From NCBI GenBank assembly GCA_905221605.1, contig CAJNDS010002100.1, forward strand, positions 419,001-483,000: a DNA stretch of 64,000 bases, given 5' to 3'. Below, one piece after another: positions 20,650 through 31,845 of this stretch. Numbering within the stretch: position 1 is the first letter of the stretch; each line of letters starts with the position of its first letter. Both the position numbers and the translations under genes were made by a program. This DNA comes from Symbiodinium natans. Taxonomy: Eukaryota; Sar; Dinophyceae; Suessiales; Symbiodiniaceae. The notes below the pieces were generated by a model. It made no database searches. It was not told where the DNA came from and saw only the letters and a list, made by a program, of their open reading frames with translations.

Positions 20650-22800
20650 ACAAACTGGTTAGAAGGTACCATGCCTGCTATGCGAAGGGGTGATAGAACT
20701 AGAATAGCCTGCATTAGTAAGCCGAGCAAGACAGCAGACCCACATGAATTGACAGAAATAGGCCCAGAATGCACATTGCTCAAGAACGTAAACTCTTGAT
20801 CAACTTTGTTTTGAAAGGTCTAGGTCGACCTTTGCCGGAACTAGGAACAGTGTGGATTGTAAACACAGCGATGGGAGGTTGGGACAATGAGGTCTCCTGG
20901 CTAGGATTCTAACGGGCTTATACAGACTTTCGTCTTGTTCGTCATCGCCGAAGCACATCCTCCGTTTGTCCGAAGCCAGTTGCAAGGTTCTCGATGGGGC
21001 GGATCTGAGTGAGCAAGCCATTCCTAAACAGGTTCCACGGCAAGGGGGGCTCGGGCAGCACCGATTCATGGAGCCAGCTCGAACGCGAACACCGCGTTCT
21101 GTACATTGCCTGCGACGTAGGGCACAGTCAGGCGCGCTGTGTTGGGGAAAAGGGAGCTCCTCTGTCAACATCGGCTGGGAAAGCTTGAGTTTGCACCTTC
21201 TCGCCTCAGTTTTTTTCGTTTTGCATTGGATCGTCGAGGCCTTCACCGTGGCAGAACCACAAAAAGCGCGCACCCAATACTACAGCGACCGGCCCGGCTA
21301 AACGAAGGTGAACCAACGTTTGCCGAAGTGTTGAGATTGCTTATGACGCGTTCTTTACATGTCCCAGGTTATAAGTTTGGATCGTCCAACGTCGCAGACG
21401 GGGTGCGCAGCTTCCGCGGGATGAACGCAAGCTCTATTGCAGCACAGTGCTCCCAATGGTATCGCATCGCAGGAAATCTCCTCAGCTGAATGCTGTGTGT
21501 GAACATTGTGCCAGCCGGCGACATAGGAGTGGAGGATATATAGGGCTCAGCGACTCGCATCTTAAACTGACCAATTGGATGCAGGCCCGCCAAAGGCAGG
21601 TCTGCAAAGGGTACTGTAAACATGATGTCATGTGCCCATCGGTTGAGGGCTCTGGTTTCCGCCTTGCCGGAAGAGGATGCGCTCGCGCTGTCACAGTGCT
21701 GCCGCCTACGTTGACCCTGAGGTATCGTGCCAAAACAACGAGCTTGACATATCCCGACCATCAAAATTCAAATCGGCACGATGAGCGTCAATTGGCTGCG
21801 TGTTCACAGCGATGCGCTGACCTGCGACTCTCGATGGCTTGGCATGCCAGAGGTCGAGGAGCATCACAGCACTTTCACGATGCTTGTTGTCTGGGAGCGT
21901 GAAAACCCACGTAGCTGTGCGAAGCTTGTGCGGGCTAACGCGTTGGCTCTTTTGCCGGGTTTCTCGACGCTGCTGCTCTTGGTCGCAGCTGGTTTGCACA
22001 TGAGTGCACTGTCGGCTCGGACTTGCCATGCGCGAAGCGATGCCATGTTGGCACCAAGCGTTCGGTCACGGTTTTTTCGATTTCTTGCCGGTAGTCAATA
22101 TTCCTGTTTGCATAAATCCACATCAGTTACGTTTCCCAACAAGAGAGTGCCTCAGCCGCGGTTTTTGGAGTTTTGCTCTGACAACCAGAAGCGAAAGAAT
22201 CGACAATGGGCAAATGGCGAGTGTGTTCGTTTCATCGGCCATTTTTTTCGCGCCGCCGCCGCCGCAGAGCCAGCGGGCTGACAGGCGGCAGTCCTCCGGC
22301 TGCAGCAGGCCGCTAGGCTCACAATTTCAACCATCGCGCAAGCACTTGAATTATCACAACACCGGACCGCAGATATCCACGGACGATTACGAGTCTAGTC
22401 GTAAGACAGCGGGCTGTCGTCAACACGACCCCCAGACGTCGTGGTCGCCTTTTGGGAAACTTGCCCTAGCACCTGAACAGGGCGAACCCTGGGAAGGTGA
22501 CAGGGAACTTTCAGCCGCGAATCTTAGGCTGTGGGGGAATTGGGCAGCGACGTACTCATCCGAGCCGAGTGGGAACCCAAGTCTCTTGCCATCAGGTGGC
22601 CGGTCCGGACGTTGAGCCGGATGTGCGCATGGGCATGCAGATGGTGCGCGAGGCGATCGTGCACGTGGTCAGGCTGGGCGGTGACATAAGTATCATCGAG
22701 ATCGAGGAAGATCCGGACGGACTCCGTGACTCAACTCGCTGTGGAGCGCAATGATCGCAGGTGCAACCCCCAATGTGAGGAGGGCAGGCATCAGGGGTCG
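20650..22800. other. Unassigned sequence
   Basis: No domain, repeat array or convincing exon chain was recognised on either strand between the AT-rich tandem units and the 3' end of the copia element. A short + strand frame near 22630-22750 (V-V-R-L-G-G-D-I-S-I-I-E-I-E-E-D) is the only non-random looking piece. Confidence 0.5.
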
Positions 22801-22806
22801 CCCTGT

Positions 22807-23300
22807 TCATGTCGCGCGAGTGCCATGCAACCCAACGAGTTGCAAAACAGCTTTTGACGTCGATCGCCTGGTTTCAGGATCTGTCGCCCAGTCAGAGTCG
22901 ACCCACAGTACTAGTCTCAGAGTGCGTCGCTGAACATCAGCAGGGTTGGGAACCAGAATCACTGAGTAGCTGCTAGATATCCCATGAGACGATGCAAGGC
23001 CGCATCCTCTCTTTTGGTCCATTTCGTAGTGTACCGGCCTAACCATCCGACAGCAACAGGTATCTCAGGACGACTATTCCGGGCTATCCACAATCCGGCC
23101 CCCACGTACGTCCCACAATTTGATGCAAACTTTGGTTCATTCATGCTGGACACATCACAGGCCGCGAGCTTCACAGCCGGTGTGTCGTATCGTGGAAGTC
23201 GATAGGCCCCAATCTCATCCAAATACTTGCGCGCGAAGGTATCGATGTAAGCATCCTGCTTGACGAGAAACGTGGCAACATCAGCATGGTCACGTGACAG
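22807..23300 (-). pseudogene. Copia RNase H remnant
   Basis: The connection region (L-D-E-I-G-A-Y-R-L-P-R, Y-V-G-A-G-L-W-I-A-R-N-S-R-P-E-I) and the entry to RNase H (V-L-W-V-D-S-D-W-A-T-D, T-R-R-S-T-S) are clear. A frame change falls near 22950-22960. The later RNase H motifs with the E-A-E-x-Y block were not found, so the 3' end is truncated or too diverged. Confidence 0.8.
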
Positions 23301-24115
23301 TATCTCTTCGGAACCTACAAATCGGCTGACGGGTTGAGGTGGGTCTGCGAAATCGAAGCACGAAAATTTCAGCCCATGTGTGTGGTAGCACTGGTTTATG
23401 CCCCGCCAACTTGAAATCATCCACAAAACGGCCCATGCCCACAATGTGTCCGTTGTATTCTTTTTTGAAGATCTGACGCTCAATGTCACGAGCTTGCAGC
23501 CAATGCTGAAGCAACAACCGCTCGTCAGCATGATCTTCCCAGTCGCTGTTTGAACGTGTGAGCCCGTAGATGGCCATGTACAAAAGATGAACTGGACATC
23601 GCATTTCCAGCTCTGCTTGTGTGCGAAATTCTCTCGGCAAACAAATAACCTTCGGGACGACCTTTGAGTCGAGCTTGCAAGTACGCACCATCAGCGTCAG
23701 CAGTCTGACAATCGCCGTCGGGTTGCAAACCAGCGTCGCAATCCAGCGCCCGCGATCCCTCAAGTGCAATAGGTCGACCATGCAATTGGTCTTCCTCCAC
23801 AAGGCGGCCGTAGATGTCACGCACATGGTCTCCGACTATGCGAGCTTTGAACCGGTGCTGGGACTGATCGAGTTCGTAGTGCTTGATCCCGAAGATAAGA
23901 TTTGCCTGCACGTACTCCACGTCAGGCCCGTACTTGGCCACAGCACTTTCCCATTCACATGCTTCCGCTTCGATGCGTGGTTTGCCGCTTCCTTGCGGAT
24001 GGCTTCACGCGCGCCGTTTGTATCCCACTCTGGATCCTTGCGCTTGACTGTTTTGACACAAGCGAACATTTTCCCGAACTCAGTTGTCAACTTGTCCAGC
24101 TCTTGTCCAATCTGA
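23290..24115 (-). pseudogene. Copia reverse transcriptase remnant
   Basis: The reading W-D-T-N-G-A-R-E-A-I-R-K-E-A (24.02 kb) leads to F-K-A-R-I-V-G-D-H and to motif A, T-A-D-A-D-G-A-Y-L-Q-A (23.7 kb). After frame changes come M-A-I-Y-G-L-T-R-S-N-S-D-W and motif C, G-R-F-V-D-D-F-K-L-A-G (23.41 kb). Motif C has F-V-D-D rather than Y-V-D-D; both aspartates are kept. At least two frame breaks separate the motifs. Confidence 0.85.
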
Positions 24116-24899
24116 GCGCTGCAGCCGTCGTGAGAACCGTCCCACCGCGAACAACTGTGCTAAGTCCAGATCGATCACTTTCAAACGTCACCGTGGAGGA
24201 GATGGCCCCATTGTCAAGAACATTGCTCGGCTGCTGCGACCTCTCGGAATCAGCACCCGAACTGTGTATGCCCTCTGGCCGCAATTCGTGATTGCGGTAA
24301 GTTGGCCTGGATCGTTCCGAATCAGCATCGGATGGATGTGATCCAATGTGTGATGGAGACGCACGGGTTTTGTGCGACAGTTGGGCCTTGAGAAGCACGT
24401 TCCGAATCTGCATCCGATGGATGCGACCCGCGGCGAGACCGTGATCGCCCAAACGAAGATGTGACATCGTCTGCGCGTCGATCTGACATCAGAGTCGATT
24501 GGGCCACAAAGCCACTATCCATGCTGTCATCGAACTGATGGCCGTAATTGTGCCGAGGAGGCGCCTGTGCATCCGTGAACAAGTTTACCCGCCAGCGAGG
24601 TCGGCGAAGCTGGGCATCCGAATGATGACGTCCATCACCTTCATCGTCAGGGGGTGGGATCATATCATCGTCATGAGCATCATCGTGTATGTCATGCGAC
24701 ATCGGAGTCTGGAGTTTGACGAGTCCATGGAGGAGATGCCCCATCACGGCTGCCGGGCAGGCTCAGGGAGTAGTCCGCGCTTGTCTCGTTTGAGGCCGCG
24801 CGCTGAACTTCAAGAAAAGAATGACCACCACACCGAGCACGAAGGATCCACATGCCGACGACGACCACCACCAAGCATACATCCCCGACAGTGGACCTT

Positions 24900-25385
24900 T
24901 GCATCAGTGGCCCACAGTCCGCAAAGTACGCAACGGCCGTCATCGCCAGCAGGGCGTGGGCTGCAACACCTCCGGTTCGAACAAACGTTGGGCCCAGTGC
25001 GCTGCATCAGGGTTGTCCATGCCCAGCTCATGAAATGGCCAGCGCAACTGAGGCGCACATCACGTGTATGTACAATCCGTGCTTTGCCCTTTGTTTCGAC
25101 GTAGTGCTCGAAATCCAAGACATAGTACGACTGCAGCCGGCTATATAACCCAACGCAACACCAAGCCGTTCACGAGATGCAAAGTTGTCATGCTCCTCAG
25201 AAAGATAGTAGCAAGCGCAGCCGAAGGCATGCAATTTGCTCAAATCGTAGGGGCGATTGAAGCGGAGCTGGTAGAGACTCGGCTCCATTGGCACCAGGGT
25301 GGCGCGCGTAAACAAAGAGGAAAGCCATGAGACAGAAAGTCCAAAATGCATAGGGCACTCCAGACGCAACAAATAAGCAAGGCAG
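24900..25385 (-). pseudogene. Copia integrase C-terminal part
   Basis: Y-D-L-S-K-L-H-A-F-G-C-A-C-Y-Y-L (25.23 kb region), then L-G-V-A-L-G-Y and, after a frame change, Y-V-E-T-K-G-K-A-R-I-V-H-T-R-D-V (about 25.06-25.1 kb). This is the classic copia integrase end, with the F-G-C block and the V-x-x-T-R-D-V block. The catalytic DDE part should lie upstream, where the LINE is inserted, and I could not find it. Confidence 0.75.
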
Positions 25386-26415
25386 CCGTTTGCACCGGCG
25401 GCGCCCCTTTTCCAAGGTGGCGGAGACACCTCCCGTGACCCCTGGCCCTTCAAGGGATGGCAGCGATTTGCTGCCCGCGCCTGCGACGCGCGCGCCTACG
25501 AGACGCACCTTCCTGACCTCACACCTGCGTCTCGAGCGCTGCTGCTATCGCAGGCCGAGCCCTTTGCCACCCGTGCCTTGAATGTCCTTCCCACTCGCGA
25601 CGAGCTCTCCATCCCCAGTGCGCAGTACCGGGTTCTGCTGTTGCGCCGCCTGCGACTTCCCCTCCCGCTCGCGCCGCGCAGAGGCCGCTGCCACGGGGAG
25701 CTTGACCCGCTCGGTGACCACCGCTCTGCCTGCGCCACCTCGGGGGTCCTGGCCACGCGTGCGCTGCCCCCAGGCTGCCCCTTGAGCATGCCGTCGCGCG
25801 GGTCTGTCGTGAAGGTCGCCCGACACGTCCGGCTTGCGGACATGAACCTCGATGTGCCTGTCTCGGACGAGCGGCGCGTAGAGGTTGTCGCCAATGGCCT
25901 GCCTTTGTGGCATGGCTCTCAGCTCGCCCTGGACGCCACCATCGTGTGCCCCCTCACGCCCTCACGCGCCGCGGCGAGCCCCACCCGCGCACAGACGTCC
26001 AGCCAAGGACCGCCGTCTCTGCCGCCGCCCGACGCAAGCGGCACCAGACATATCCAGAGCTCGAGCGCGCGCGGCGCTGCCGCCTGGTTGTTGTCGGGCT
26101 TGAGGTTGGCGGCAGGTTCGGCACCGAAGCTGTGCAACTCCTGTGCCTCCTCGCGCGACACCGGGCCTCCACAGTCCCAGCGCAGTTGAGGCCTTCTGCC
26201 ATCGTTGCTTGGATCGCGCGCTGGTCTGGGCTCCTGGCAGTCGCATCCCAGCGCGCCTACGCCTCCTCGCTCCTCGAGTTGCCGCCTGCCGCTGAGCTCG
26301 GTGAGGGACCCCTGCCAGAGCTACATGAGGTCCTGGCAGACTCGAGGGGTGACGCGTGACCACCCGTAGGCCTTCTTGCTTGGTCGTAAAAAGGCGCGAA
26401 AAAAACAAACAAGCC
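25380..26415 (+). mobile_element. 5'-truncated LINE inserted in the copia element
   Basis: The + strand frame reads D-P-W-P-F-K-G-W-Q-R-F-A-A-R, L-L-L-R-R-L-R-L-P-L-P-L-A, a C-x-C-x(4)-D-x-x-G-D-H-x(3)-C segment (near 25690-25740), M-N-L-D-V-P-V-S-D-E and G-S-Q-L-A-L-D-A-T-I-V. After a frame break near 25960 come Y-P-E-L-E-R-A-R-R-C-R-L-V-V and L-H-E-V-L-A-D before the TGA at 26357-26359. An A-rich end (aaaaaggcgcgaaaaaaac, 26386-26404) follows. I recognise this as the C-terminal end of a non-LTR retrotransposon polyprotein common in dinoflagellates. It is a 3' fragment only, as expected of target-primed insertion. Confidence 0.75.
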
Positions 26416-26589
26416 ATGCCCACTGCAACTATGAGGTGGAAACGCTCAGCACGAGAGTGGGTTTTCGGTCGACGCGGCAAGGAGCGTTCATGTCTGACTT
26501 TCCGTTCTTTGAGCTTTGAAGCAAACTCGCCTTGGAATTCACCACCATTGTCTGTCCGGACTGCTCACGTGAATGCGTTCGCTATGCAC

Positions 26590-27060
26590 TCGGGCTTGTC
26601 ATCTTCCACGGGTTGTTTCTTGCGGGACGCCGGCGCGCGGCACATTTTTTGCTTGCAAGCGCACTTCGCAAGTGGGGTCCTTCGGAAAGTGAGCCAAACA
26701 ATGTTGATCCGCGGGTTGCGTCTGCGTTGCCAACGCCAAGCGAACCGAAAGATTGGCGAGTTCTGCCCCGCTGAGGGTCATGCAAAACTCCCGGAACATG
26801 CTGGAGAAGCGCATGGCATCATCGGCATTTGTACGCCCATGATGCAGCATTGACTGGCCCCAGAATCCAGAGCCCACGCTGCGCCCGCAAACTGCTGAAG
26901 TGCGTTCGGCCCGATATCGGCAAGCCATGCGGAACCACCGAACCGCTTGGCGAGGAACTCCGAGAACGCCTTGGTGAGGACATCTGTCGGAACTGCAGGC
27001 CCAGTCCGAGCCCCAATGGACGCAGCTCCCAAACCAGGCGGCGCAGACGGCCCGCCATTG
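26590..27060 (-). pseudogene. Copia protease and pre-integrase remnant
   Basis: A-W-A-L-D-S-G-A-S-Q (26840-26870 on the - strand) is the aspartic protease active-site motif D-S-G-A. Downstream in the element, A-H-F-P-K-D-P-T-C-E-V followed by L-Q-A-K matches the GAG-pre-integrase zinc region (H-F-P-x-D-x-x-C-x-x-C). The second cysteine reads R here. Direct continuation into integrase is broken by the LINE insertion starting near 26.41 kb. Confidence 0.75.
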
Positions 27061-27885
27061 GACAAAGCGGCACTACTGCCATTGATTTTGGCCGCGAAGT
27101 CCGGCCTGTAAGCGGAATTTTTTGGATTGAATCAGCACTTTTGCGCTGTGCTGTGTGTCCGGGCTTGTGGCAATGTTCACACGGCTTGTCACTGCCTTTC
27201 TTGCTCTTGTGTTTGCCCTTGCCTCCCTGAGACTTGCCGCCTGCCGCCGCGGCAGCAGCGACCTTGGTTGCTGCAGCCTTTTTCTGCGCTTTTCGCCTTT
27301 CCATCTCTTCCGAGTGATGTGCAATCAAACCGTTGATGGCATAGATCAAGGCGTCTAAATCCACAGAATTGCTGGCATTGAAAACGGCAAAAGTGGCATC
27401 CAGTTCTTCGATGTCTTTGAGTTTGCGTTTCAGAAGCTCAATGCCCCCAGCATTCGTGAGTTTATGCTGACAATCCAGAACAACAGAGCTTTTGGATCTT
27501 GGTGTTAGCCTCCGTGGCGAAATGCCTCATGCATGCCGCTAATCAACGATGCAGACAGCCTGACGACCACAACCAAACTATGCACGTGATTGTATCAGCT
27601 TGAGGATCTCCGGCATTCACGTCTGTTTTGTTCATGCAAGTTTGAAAAAAGTTTGACGCCAAATCGCCAAAGGAAACCGCTTCATCATCAGGCTCTCTGA
27701 TGTAAGCCATGGCTGCCACTGGGTCCGGCGCTACACGCAAGTTTTGACTCTTCAAAGTGAAGCGCCAGCCCTCAGAATCAGAACCCGTCTCTGGCAGATC
27801 TTTGATGTAGATGCGTCCTGATGTCGCATCGACCGTCGCCATGGCACCTACAGCTACGGCTGATAACCCTGTGTTGGTCACAGCT
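27000..27885 (-). pseudogene. Copia gag remnant
   Basis: The N-terminal piece (27543-27881) includes I-Y-I-K-D-L-P-E-T-G and a stretch ending near 27543 in a frame break. The C-terminal piece (about 27060-27364) has a Lys/Ala-rich basic segment and a zinc-knuckle start, C-E-H-C-H-K-P-G-H. The fourth ligand of the C-x2-C-x4-H-x4-C knuckle is missing: the position reads K in H-T-A-Q-R-K. The cysteine loss and the frame break argue that gag no longer works. Confidence 0.75.
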
Positions 27886-27960
27886 CAATCAAGCACAGCT
27901 CTGACGTAGCAAGCGTTTTTCACCCGGTCACTTGAGCCAAGGCGTTGCCAAGGCAAGTCT

Positions 27961-28040
27961 GATGCAATCATATGCAATCATATGCAATCATATGCAATCA
28001 TATGCAATCATATGCAATCATATGCAATCATATGCAATCA
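27961..28040. repeat. tatgcaatca 10-bp tandem array
   Basis: Eight head-to-tail copies of a 10-bp unit (tgcaatcata) lie between the copia gag end and the second LINE fragment. The unit length is exact across all copies, so the array is young. Confidence 0.95.
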
Positions 28041-28324
28041 CTCTTGATTCACGGATGTCATGACATGTGAGGCATCAAACGTGAGCCAAGTACTTAAACT
28101 GCTCACACCGAGGAGACACGTGCTGCCACAGCCTGTGCCAAAGTCCGGTGAGGCGCCATATAACCTCGGAGGCGCTGGTCGGTTGGCGTGCCTTCTTGAG
28201 TATGCGCCGACACGAGCGCACGCTCGTGCCTCACTACAGATATTGTGGGGAAAGCACAAAAAAAGTCTTACTAAAAGCACCAAGTTTAAGAGGAGGAAAA
28301 GAAAAAAGTGATAAAAACATAGCC

Positions 28325-28855
28325 CTGTGACGCGTGAGGGGCTGCCGCAAGCCGGGGCTGCCACCCACCCTGGCAGTGCCTTGCGCAACGCTGCGCGCCG
28401 CAAGCGGCGGCAAATTTACCCCGAACTTGACCGCAGTCGGCGGTGTCGGCTCGTCGTTTTCGGGCTTGAAGTCGGGGGGCGCTGGGACTCCGAAGCTGCC
28501 ACCTTCGTGCGCCTCCTTGCTCGTGCGCGAGCAGCCGGCACCCCCGCCGCGTTGAGGGTTTCTGCCCAGGCTGCTTGGGTCTTCCGGTGGAGTGGCATCA
28601 TTTCCGTCGCTGCGCAGAGCGCGCTTGCGGCTACCTTCCTCGAGCTCCCCGTCCCGTCTGAGCCCTGTGCTGCTGGCACGCCCCCAGCCTTGCACGAGCT
28701 CCTGGCTGACGCGCGCTGGAGCGAAAGCGAGGTCCCGGCACCAAGCCGGCTGCCCAGCCGGTCCCTTCCCCGGGCCCTCGAAGGGGACCCGTGGACTCGA
28801 CCGTCCCGACCCTGACTGCGGCGGACGCAAAAAGGCGCGACGAAACAAAAAAAAA
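28325..28855 (+). mobile_element. Second 5'-truncated LINE 3' end
   Basis: The frame from about 28327 to the TGA at 28813-28815 is homologous to the C-terminal part of the LINE at 25.38-26.41 kb (I-Y-P-E-L-D-R-S-R-R-C-R-L-V-V versus Y-P-E-L-E-R-A-R-R-C-R-L-V-V; L-H-E-L-L-A-D versus L-H-E-V-L-A-D). It keeps an open frame of about 160 codons and ends with the same aaaaaggcgcga plus A-rich tail at 28829-28858. The 5' break lies inside the region after the D-A-T-I-V block. It is a separate insertion from the first copy. Confidence 0.8.
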
Positions 28856-28925
28856 AAACATCACTCTCGTGAACTGCATCGTAGTTTAGGACAGCGTACG
28901 CTCGTTCGAACTCGCTAGGAACATC

Positions 28926-29030
28926 CACCGAGCTACTCGTATGATGTAGGATCCCTCCATTTCCGAAGAAAGAAGTGCGTCCGAGTGCTAACGTGAGGAT
29001 TGCAGTCCTCCCATCTTCTGAAGCTAGTGG
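28926..29030 (+). repeat. Diverged copy of the retroelement 3' block
   Basis: gagctactcgtatgatgtag … gcgtccgagtgctaac … gaagct aligns along its length with 6250-6335, but without the hairpin start. It lies directly after the A-rich tail of the second LINE fragment. The 29.05-29.95 kb sequence that follows is AT-richer and shows no gene. Confidence 0.65.
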
Positions 29031-29966
29031 GGAGGGCCAGAGTCGAGACTGTAGTGTACATATCTTGTTTCATTTTCATTCGTTTTTTCCTGCAGAACGT
29101 TAATAGCAAAATACCAGGGAAGGCTTTATTAATGTTACTACCAACGCGTACGCTCGTTATACATTATATTGCATAAGAGCTATGTTATTATGAGTGTATA
29201 AAGTTGCTAATTAACTTCTGTTCTCGTCATATTAATATTAGCACTATTATCTCCTTACCAAATGATTCAGTAAATTGGCGATTACAAGAACTCCCATGAC
29301 CGAAACTCGAAGTTGATCCCGGCCGTGTCGCTGAGTCCAGGAAGAAACCGAAACACGGGAAGTCGTCAGAGTCATGGAAATAGGACAGGCTTGAGATGAG
29401 TTGAAATGATTGTTTTTGTTTCATGCCTTTTTTTTTCTCCAGCGACATCCCGACAGATCCCCGAACCTGACGGTCCCGGCTTAGGGCCGTAGCGGCATGC
29501 GGCTATATCGCTGCACCCTTAAACCAAAATCATCATATCCAAACAGTCCAACAAAGTAGTTGGTGCAATTTCATGCGCTTGTTTCTTTCCATCCCGGTTT
29601 CGGAGGGAACTATGCCGGTTGACTAGTGGCATTGTTGACGCGAAAGATGTTGAAGTAGATCAGTTGACCCACCATGCTAGGTGTCCACACTTTCAGGCCA
29701 TAGAATTGCGGGATGAGTTTTTGGTCTGTTTTCTTGCTGCAATGGATGAGGCTCAGACCGACTGCCCCAGAGTTCGAACTACAAGCCGATTGGACATGAT
29801 TCATCTTGCAAGTTGAAGCTGGTTGCCCACAAAGCCTGTGATTGTGGTGGTCCAAAGAACAGTTTGAACCCGATAAACAGCAACAAACACAACATGTTGT
29901 TCGCCCCACAGCAAACTTCCGCAATTTGACTCGAAGCTGATCTGCTTGAAATTTGATGGCCAAGCC

Positions 29967-30962
29967 ATGCAGATGATCTTCTATTTGTTTGTGCTGCAAT
30001 TGCTTTCGGGCAATTGCAAAACTGCATTCCCCAGCGATGGTGTGTTGTTGAAACAGACGGTGGCAGATTGGGTGACTGGGACACCTGTAGAAAGAGCCGC
30101 CATCGAAGATGAGTATGGACCGATCGGTGAATGGGACGTCTCCCAAGTCACTACCCTGAATTCATTATTCAAAGATCTTTCGACTTTCAACGAGGACATC
30201 AGCTCGTGGAACACGTCGCAGGTGACCGACATGACAGACACGTTCCGTGGCGCAGCAGCATTCAACCAGGCGCTGAACTCGTGGGACACCTCGCAGGTGT
30301 ACAACATGCAAAGCACGTTTCGGGACGCTGTGGCGTTCAACCAGCCCCTGAACTCGTGGGACACTTCGCGGGTGGAAAACTTTGTAAACATGTTCCGGGG
30401 CGCCACAGCCTTCAACCAACCCCTCAACTCGTGGGACACCTCGCGGGCGACCGACATGACACTCATGTTCCGACTGGCCTCAACCTTCAACCAACCCCTC
30501 GATTCGTGGGACACGTCGCTGGCGGAGAGCATGGCTCGCATGTTCAAAGAGGCCACCGCTTTCAGCCAATGCCTGGCCAACTGGGACACATCTTCCATAA
30601 CAGGCTCTGGCATCCTTGACATGTTTGAAAGCAGCGGATGCCCCGCTGATGCCACTGTCTTGGAGAATGGCTTGCTGGACTGTGGGTGCTCCAAGCTTGA
30701 GTGTGAAAAGTTGGTGGACTATGCCTTGCTCAAGAAGCAGGGAAGGAAGGCCTTGAAGAAGTGCACCATTCTGTCATCTTTGATTCAAGACACCGAATTT
30801 ACGGACAGTCTGTCCTGGAGACAGGTGCCTGCAACAGCACCTTTGCTCGCAATCTTTGTTTTGATGGCTTTTGCGGCTGCAACCTCAGCTGCAATTGCCT
30901 GGCGAAGCAACTTCAGGCAGCGGCCATTTTCATTCCCGTCGTATGAATTCGAAGAGCTGTAA
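29967..30962 (+). CDS. BspA/DUF285-type repeat surface protein
   Basis: A 331-residue intronless frame. The start ATG at 29967 is chosen because it opens a signal peptide (M-Q-M-I-F-Y-L-F-V-L-Q-L-L-S-G). Residues about 50-210 hold six to seven copies of a 25-residue unit of the form F-N-Q-P-L-N-S-W-D-T-S-x-V-x-x-M-x-x-M-F, the DUF285/BspA-like leucine-rich repeat first known from bacterial surface proteins. A Cys-rich stretch follows (L-L-D-C-G-C-S-K-L-E-C-E-K-L). One C-terminal helix (P-L-L-A-I-F-V-L-M-A-F-A-A-A-T-S-A-A-I-A) and a short basic tail suggest a type I membrane protein with the repeats outside. The ligand is unknown. Adhesion or recognition is the usual guess for the family. Confidence 0.9.
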   Translation: MQMIFYLFVLQLLSGNCKTAFPSDGVLLKQTVADWVTGTPVERAAIEDEYGPIGEWDVSQVTTLNSLFKDLSTFNEDISSWNTSQVTDMTDTFRGAAAFNQALNSWDTSQVYNMQSTFRDAVAFNQPLNSWDTSRVENFVNMFRGATAFNQPLNSWDTSRATDMTLMFRLASTFNQPLDSWDTSLAESMARMFKEATAFSQCLANWDTSSITGSGILDMFESSGCPADATVLENGLLDCGCSKLECEKLVDYALLKKQGRKALKKCTILSSLIQDTEFTDSLSWRQVPATAPLLAIFVLMAFAAATSAAIAWRSNFRQRPFSFPSYEFEEL

Positions 30963-31356
30963 AACGCAGCTTCCCCATAAGACCTGGTGATCAACTTGTG
31001 TCCAAAATTAGATCGGTCTCAGAATTCTTCTTCGGCTGCGAGGAGGTGTTGGGGTGTTCCGGATCTGTTTCGTTTCCGCAGAAGCGTGGTCTGTTGGTTT
31101 ATTCTAACCTAGAAGTCGTCTGTAAACGGCTTCTGTCGAAAACATGAGAAGACCGACGTGTCAATTGCAGAGAGCGGAGGCGTTGGGCCACCTTTTGCCA
31201 GATACAGTATGCAGCTGTTGGCCTTTTCATGAAACATACACAGATTCGTATCAAAACAACCATCTGGTGTAAACAAAGTCACATCAAAAAGGACAATACA
31301 CATTTCAGAAACAATGAGACACTGTAGTCAAGGGCGTTTACTTAAGTCAGCTGTTC

Positions 31357-31490
31357 ATTGCCGAAACTCAAAGCTGATCCCGGCCGTGTCGCTGAGTCCA
31401 GGATGGCGCCAGCCCAAGGACAGAACCATGCTTTGGCATTGTTGCCTGTAGCTCTGGCATTTTGTGCACATGCTGCCATCAAGATTGCCG
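31357..31490 (+). repeat. Dispersed duplicated segment
   Basis: gatcccggccgtgtcgctgagtccagga occurs here (about 31376) and at 29316-29343. The adjoining part at 31400-31490 (cccaaggaca … ttggcattg … gcacatgc.gc.atcaagattgc) matches 35990-36085. The segment therefore shares sequence with blocks before the BspA gene and after the kelch gene. Confidence 0.8.
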
Positions 31491-31845
31491 CCCTGCTGGC
31501 TGTCACGCCGCTTTCGAAGTATGGCTTTGGTCACTCCCCTGGCGACTTTCGCCCCCACCCCCCCCAAGCAAATTACGCAGCAGTATTCGTGATATTGCAT
31601 AACCAAGGTTGTGAAAACAAAACCATCTTCCGAAGGTTCAACAAAATCTCAATTTGAACCCATGTTCTTACTGTAGTTTATGCCTATACCTATGTGGCCT
31701 CCTATGCGTACTCTGACCGGTGACGTATTCGTTCTTCTTAGCTTTCGAGAAACCTCCACCGACAGGCCACACATTCCATCAACGCATCTTGAGGCACACT
31801 TTGACGAAGAACATAGTTCGTCGAGCCTTGTTGCCTGCTGGAGCT

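Larger units (their letters stand above)
22800..27900 (-). mobile_element. Decayed Ty1/copia retrotransposon
   Basis: Reading from high to low coordinates, the element has gag, a DSGA protease, an H/C pre-integrase segment, an integrase C-terminal half, RT with F-V-D-D and RNase H. That order (IN before RT) defines Ty1/copia. Frame breaks and stops occur in every part, so it is inactive. A 5'-truncated LINE on the opposite strand (25.38-26.41 kb) sits inside the integrase, removing or splitting its catalytic core. I did not see convincing LTRs; they may be lost. A 10-bp tandem array lies just beyond the gag end. Confidence 0.9.

Noticed and set aside
24087-24750. - strand frames between integrase and RT as a separate gene
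   Set aside because: This is the usual linker of a copia polyprotein; degenerate catccgatggatg-like repeats inflate the open frame.
27961-28040. CRISPR-like array
   Set aside because: The 10-bp units are contiguous with no spacers; simple tandem repeat.
29981-30694. 237-codon - strand frame opposite the BspA gene
   Set aside because: It follows the 75-base repeat period on the antisense strand and lacks a signal or domain, whereas the + frame has a signal peptide, repeats and a TM helix.
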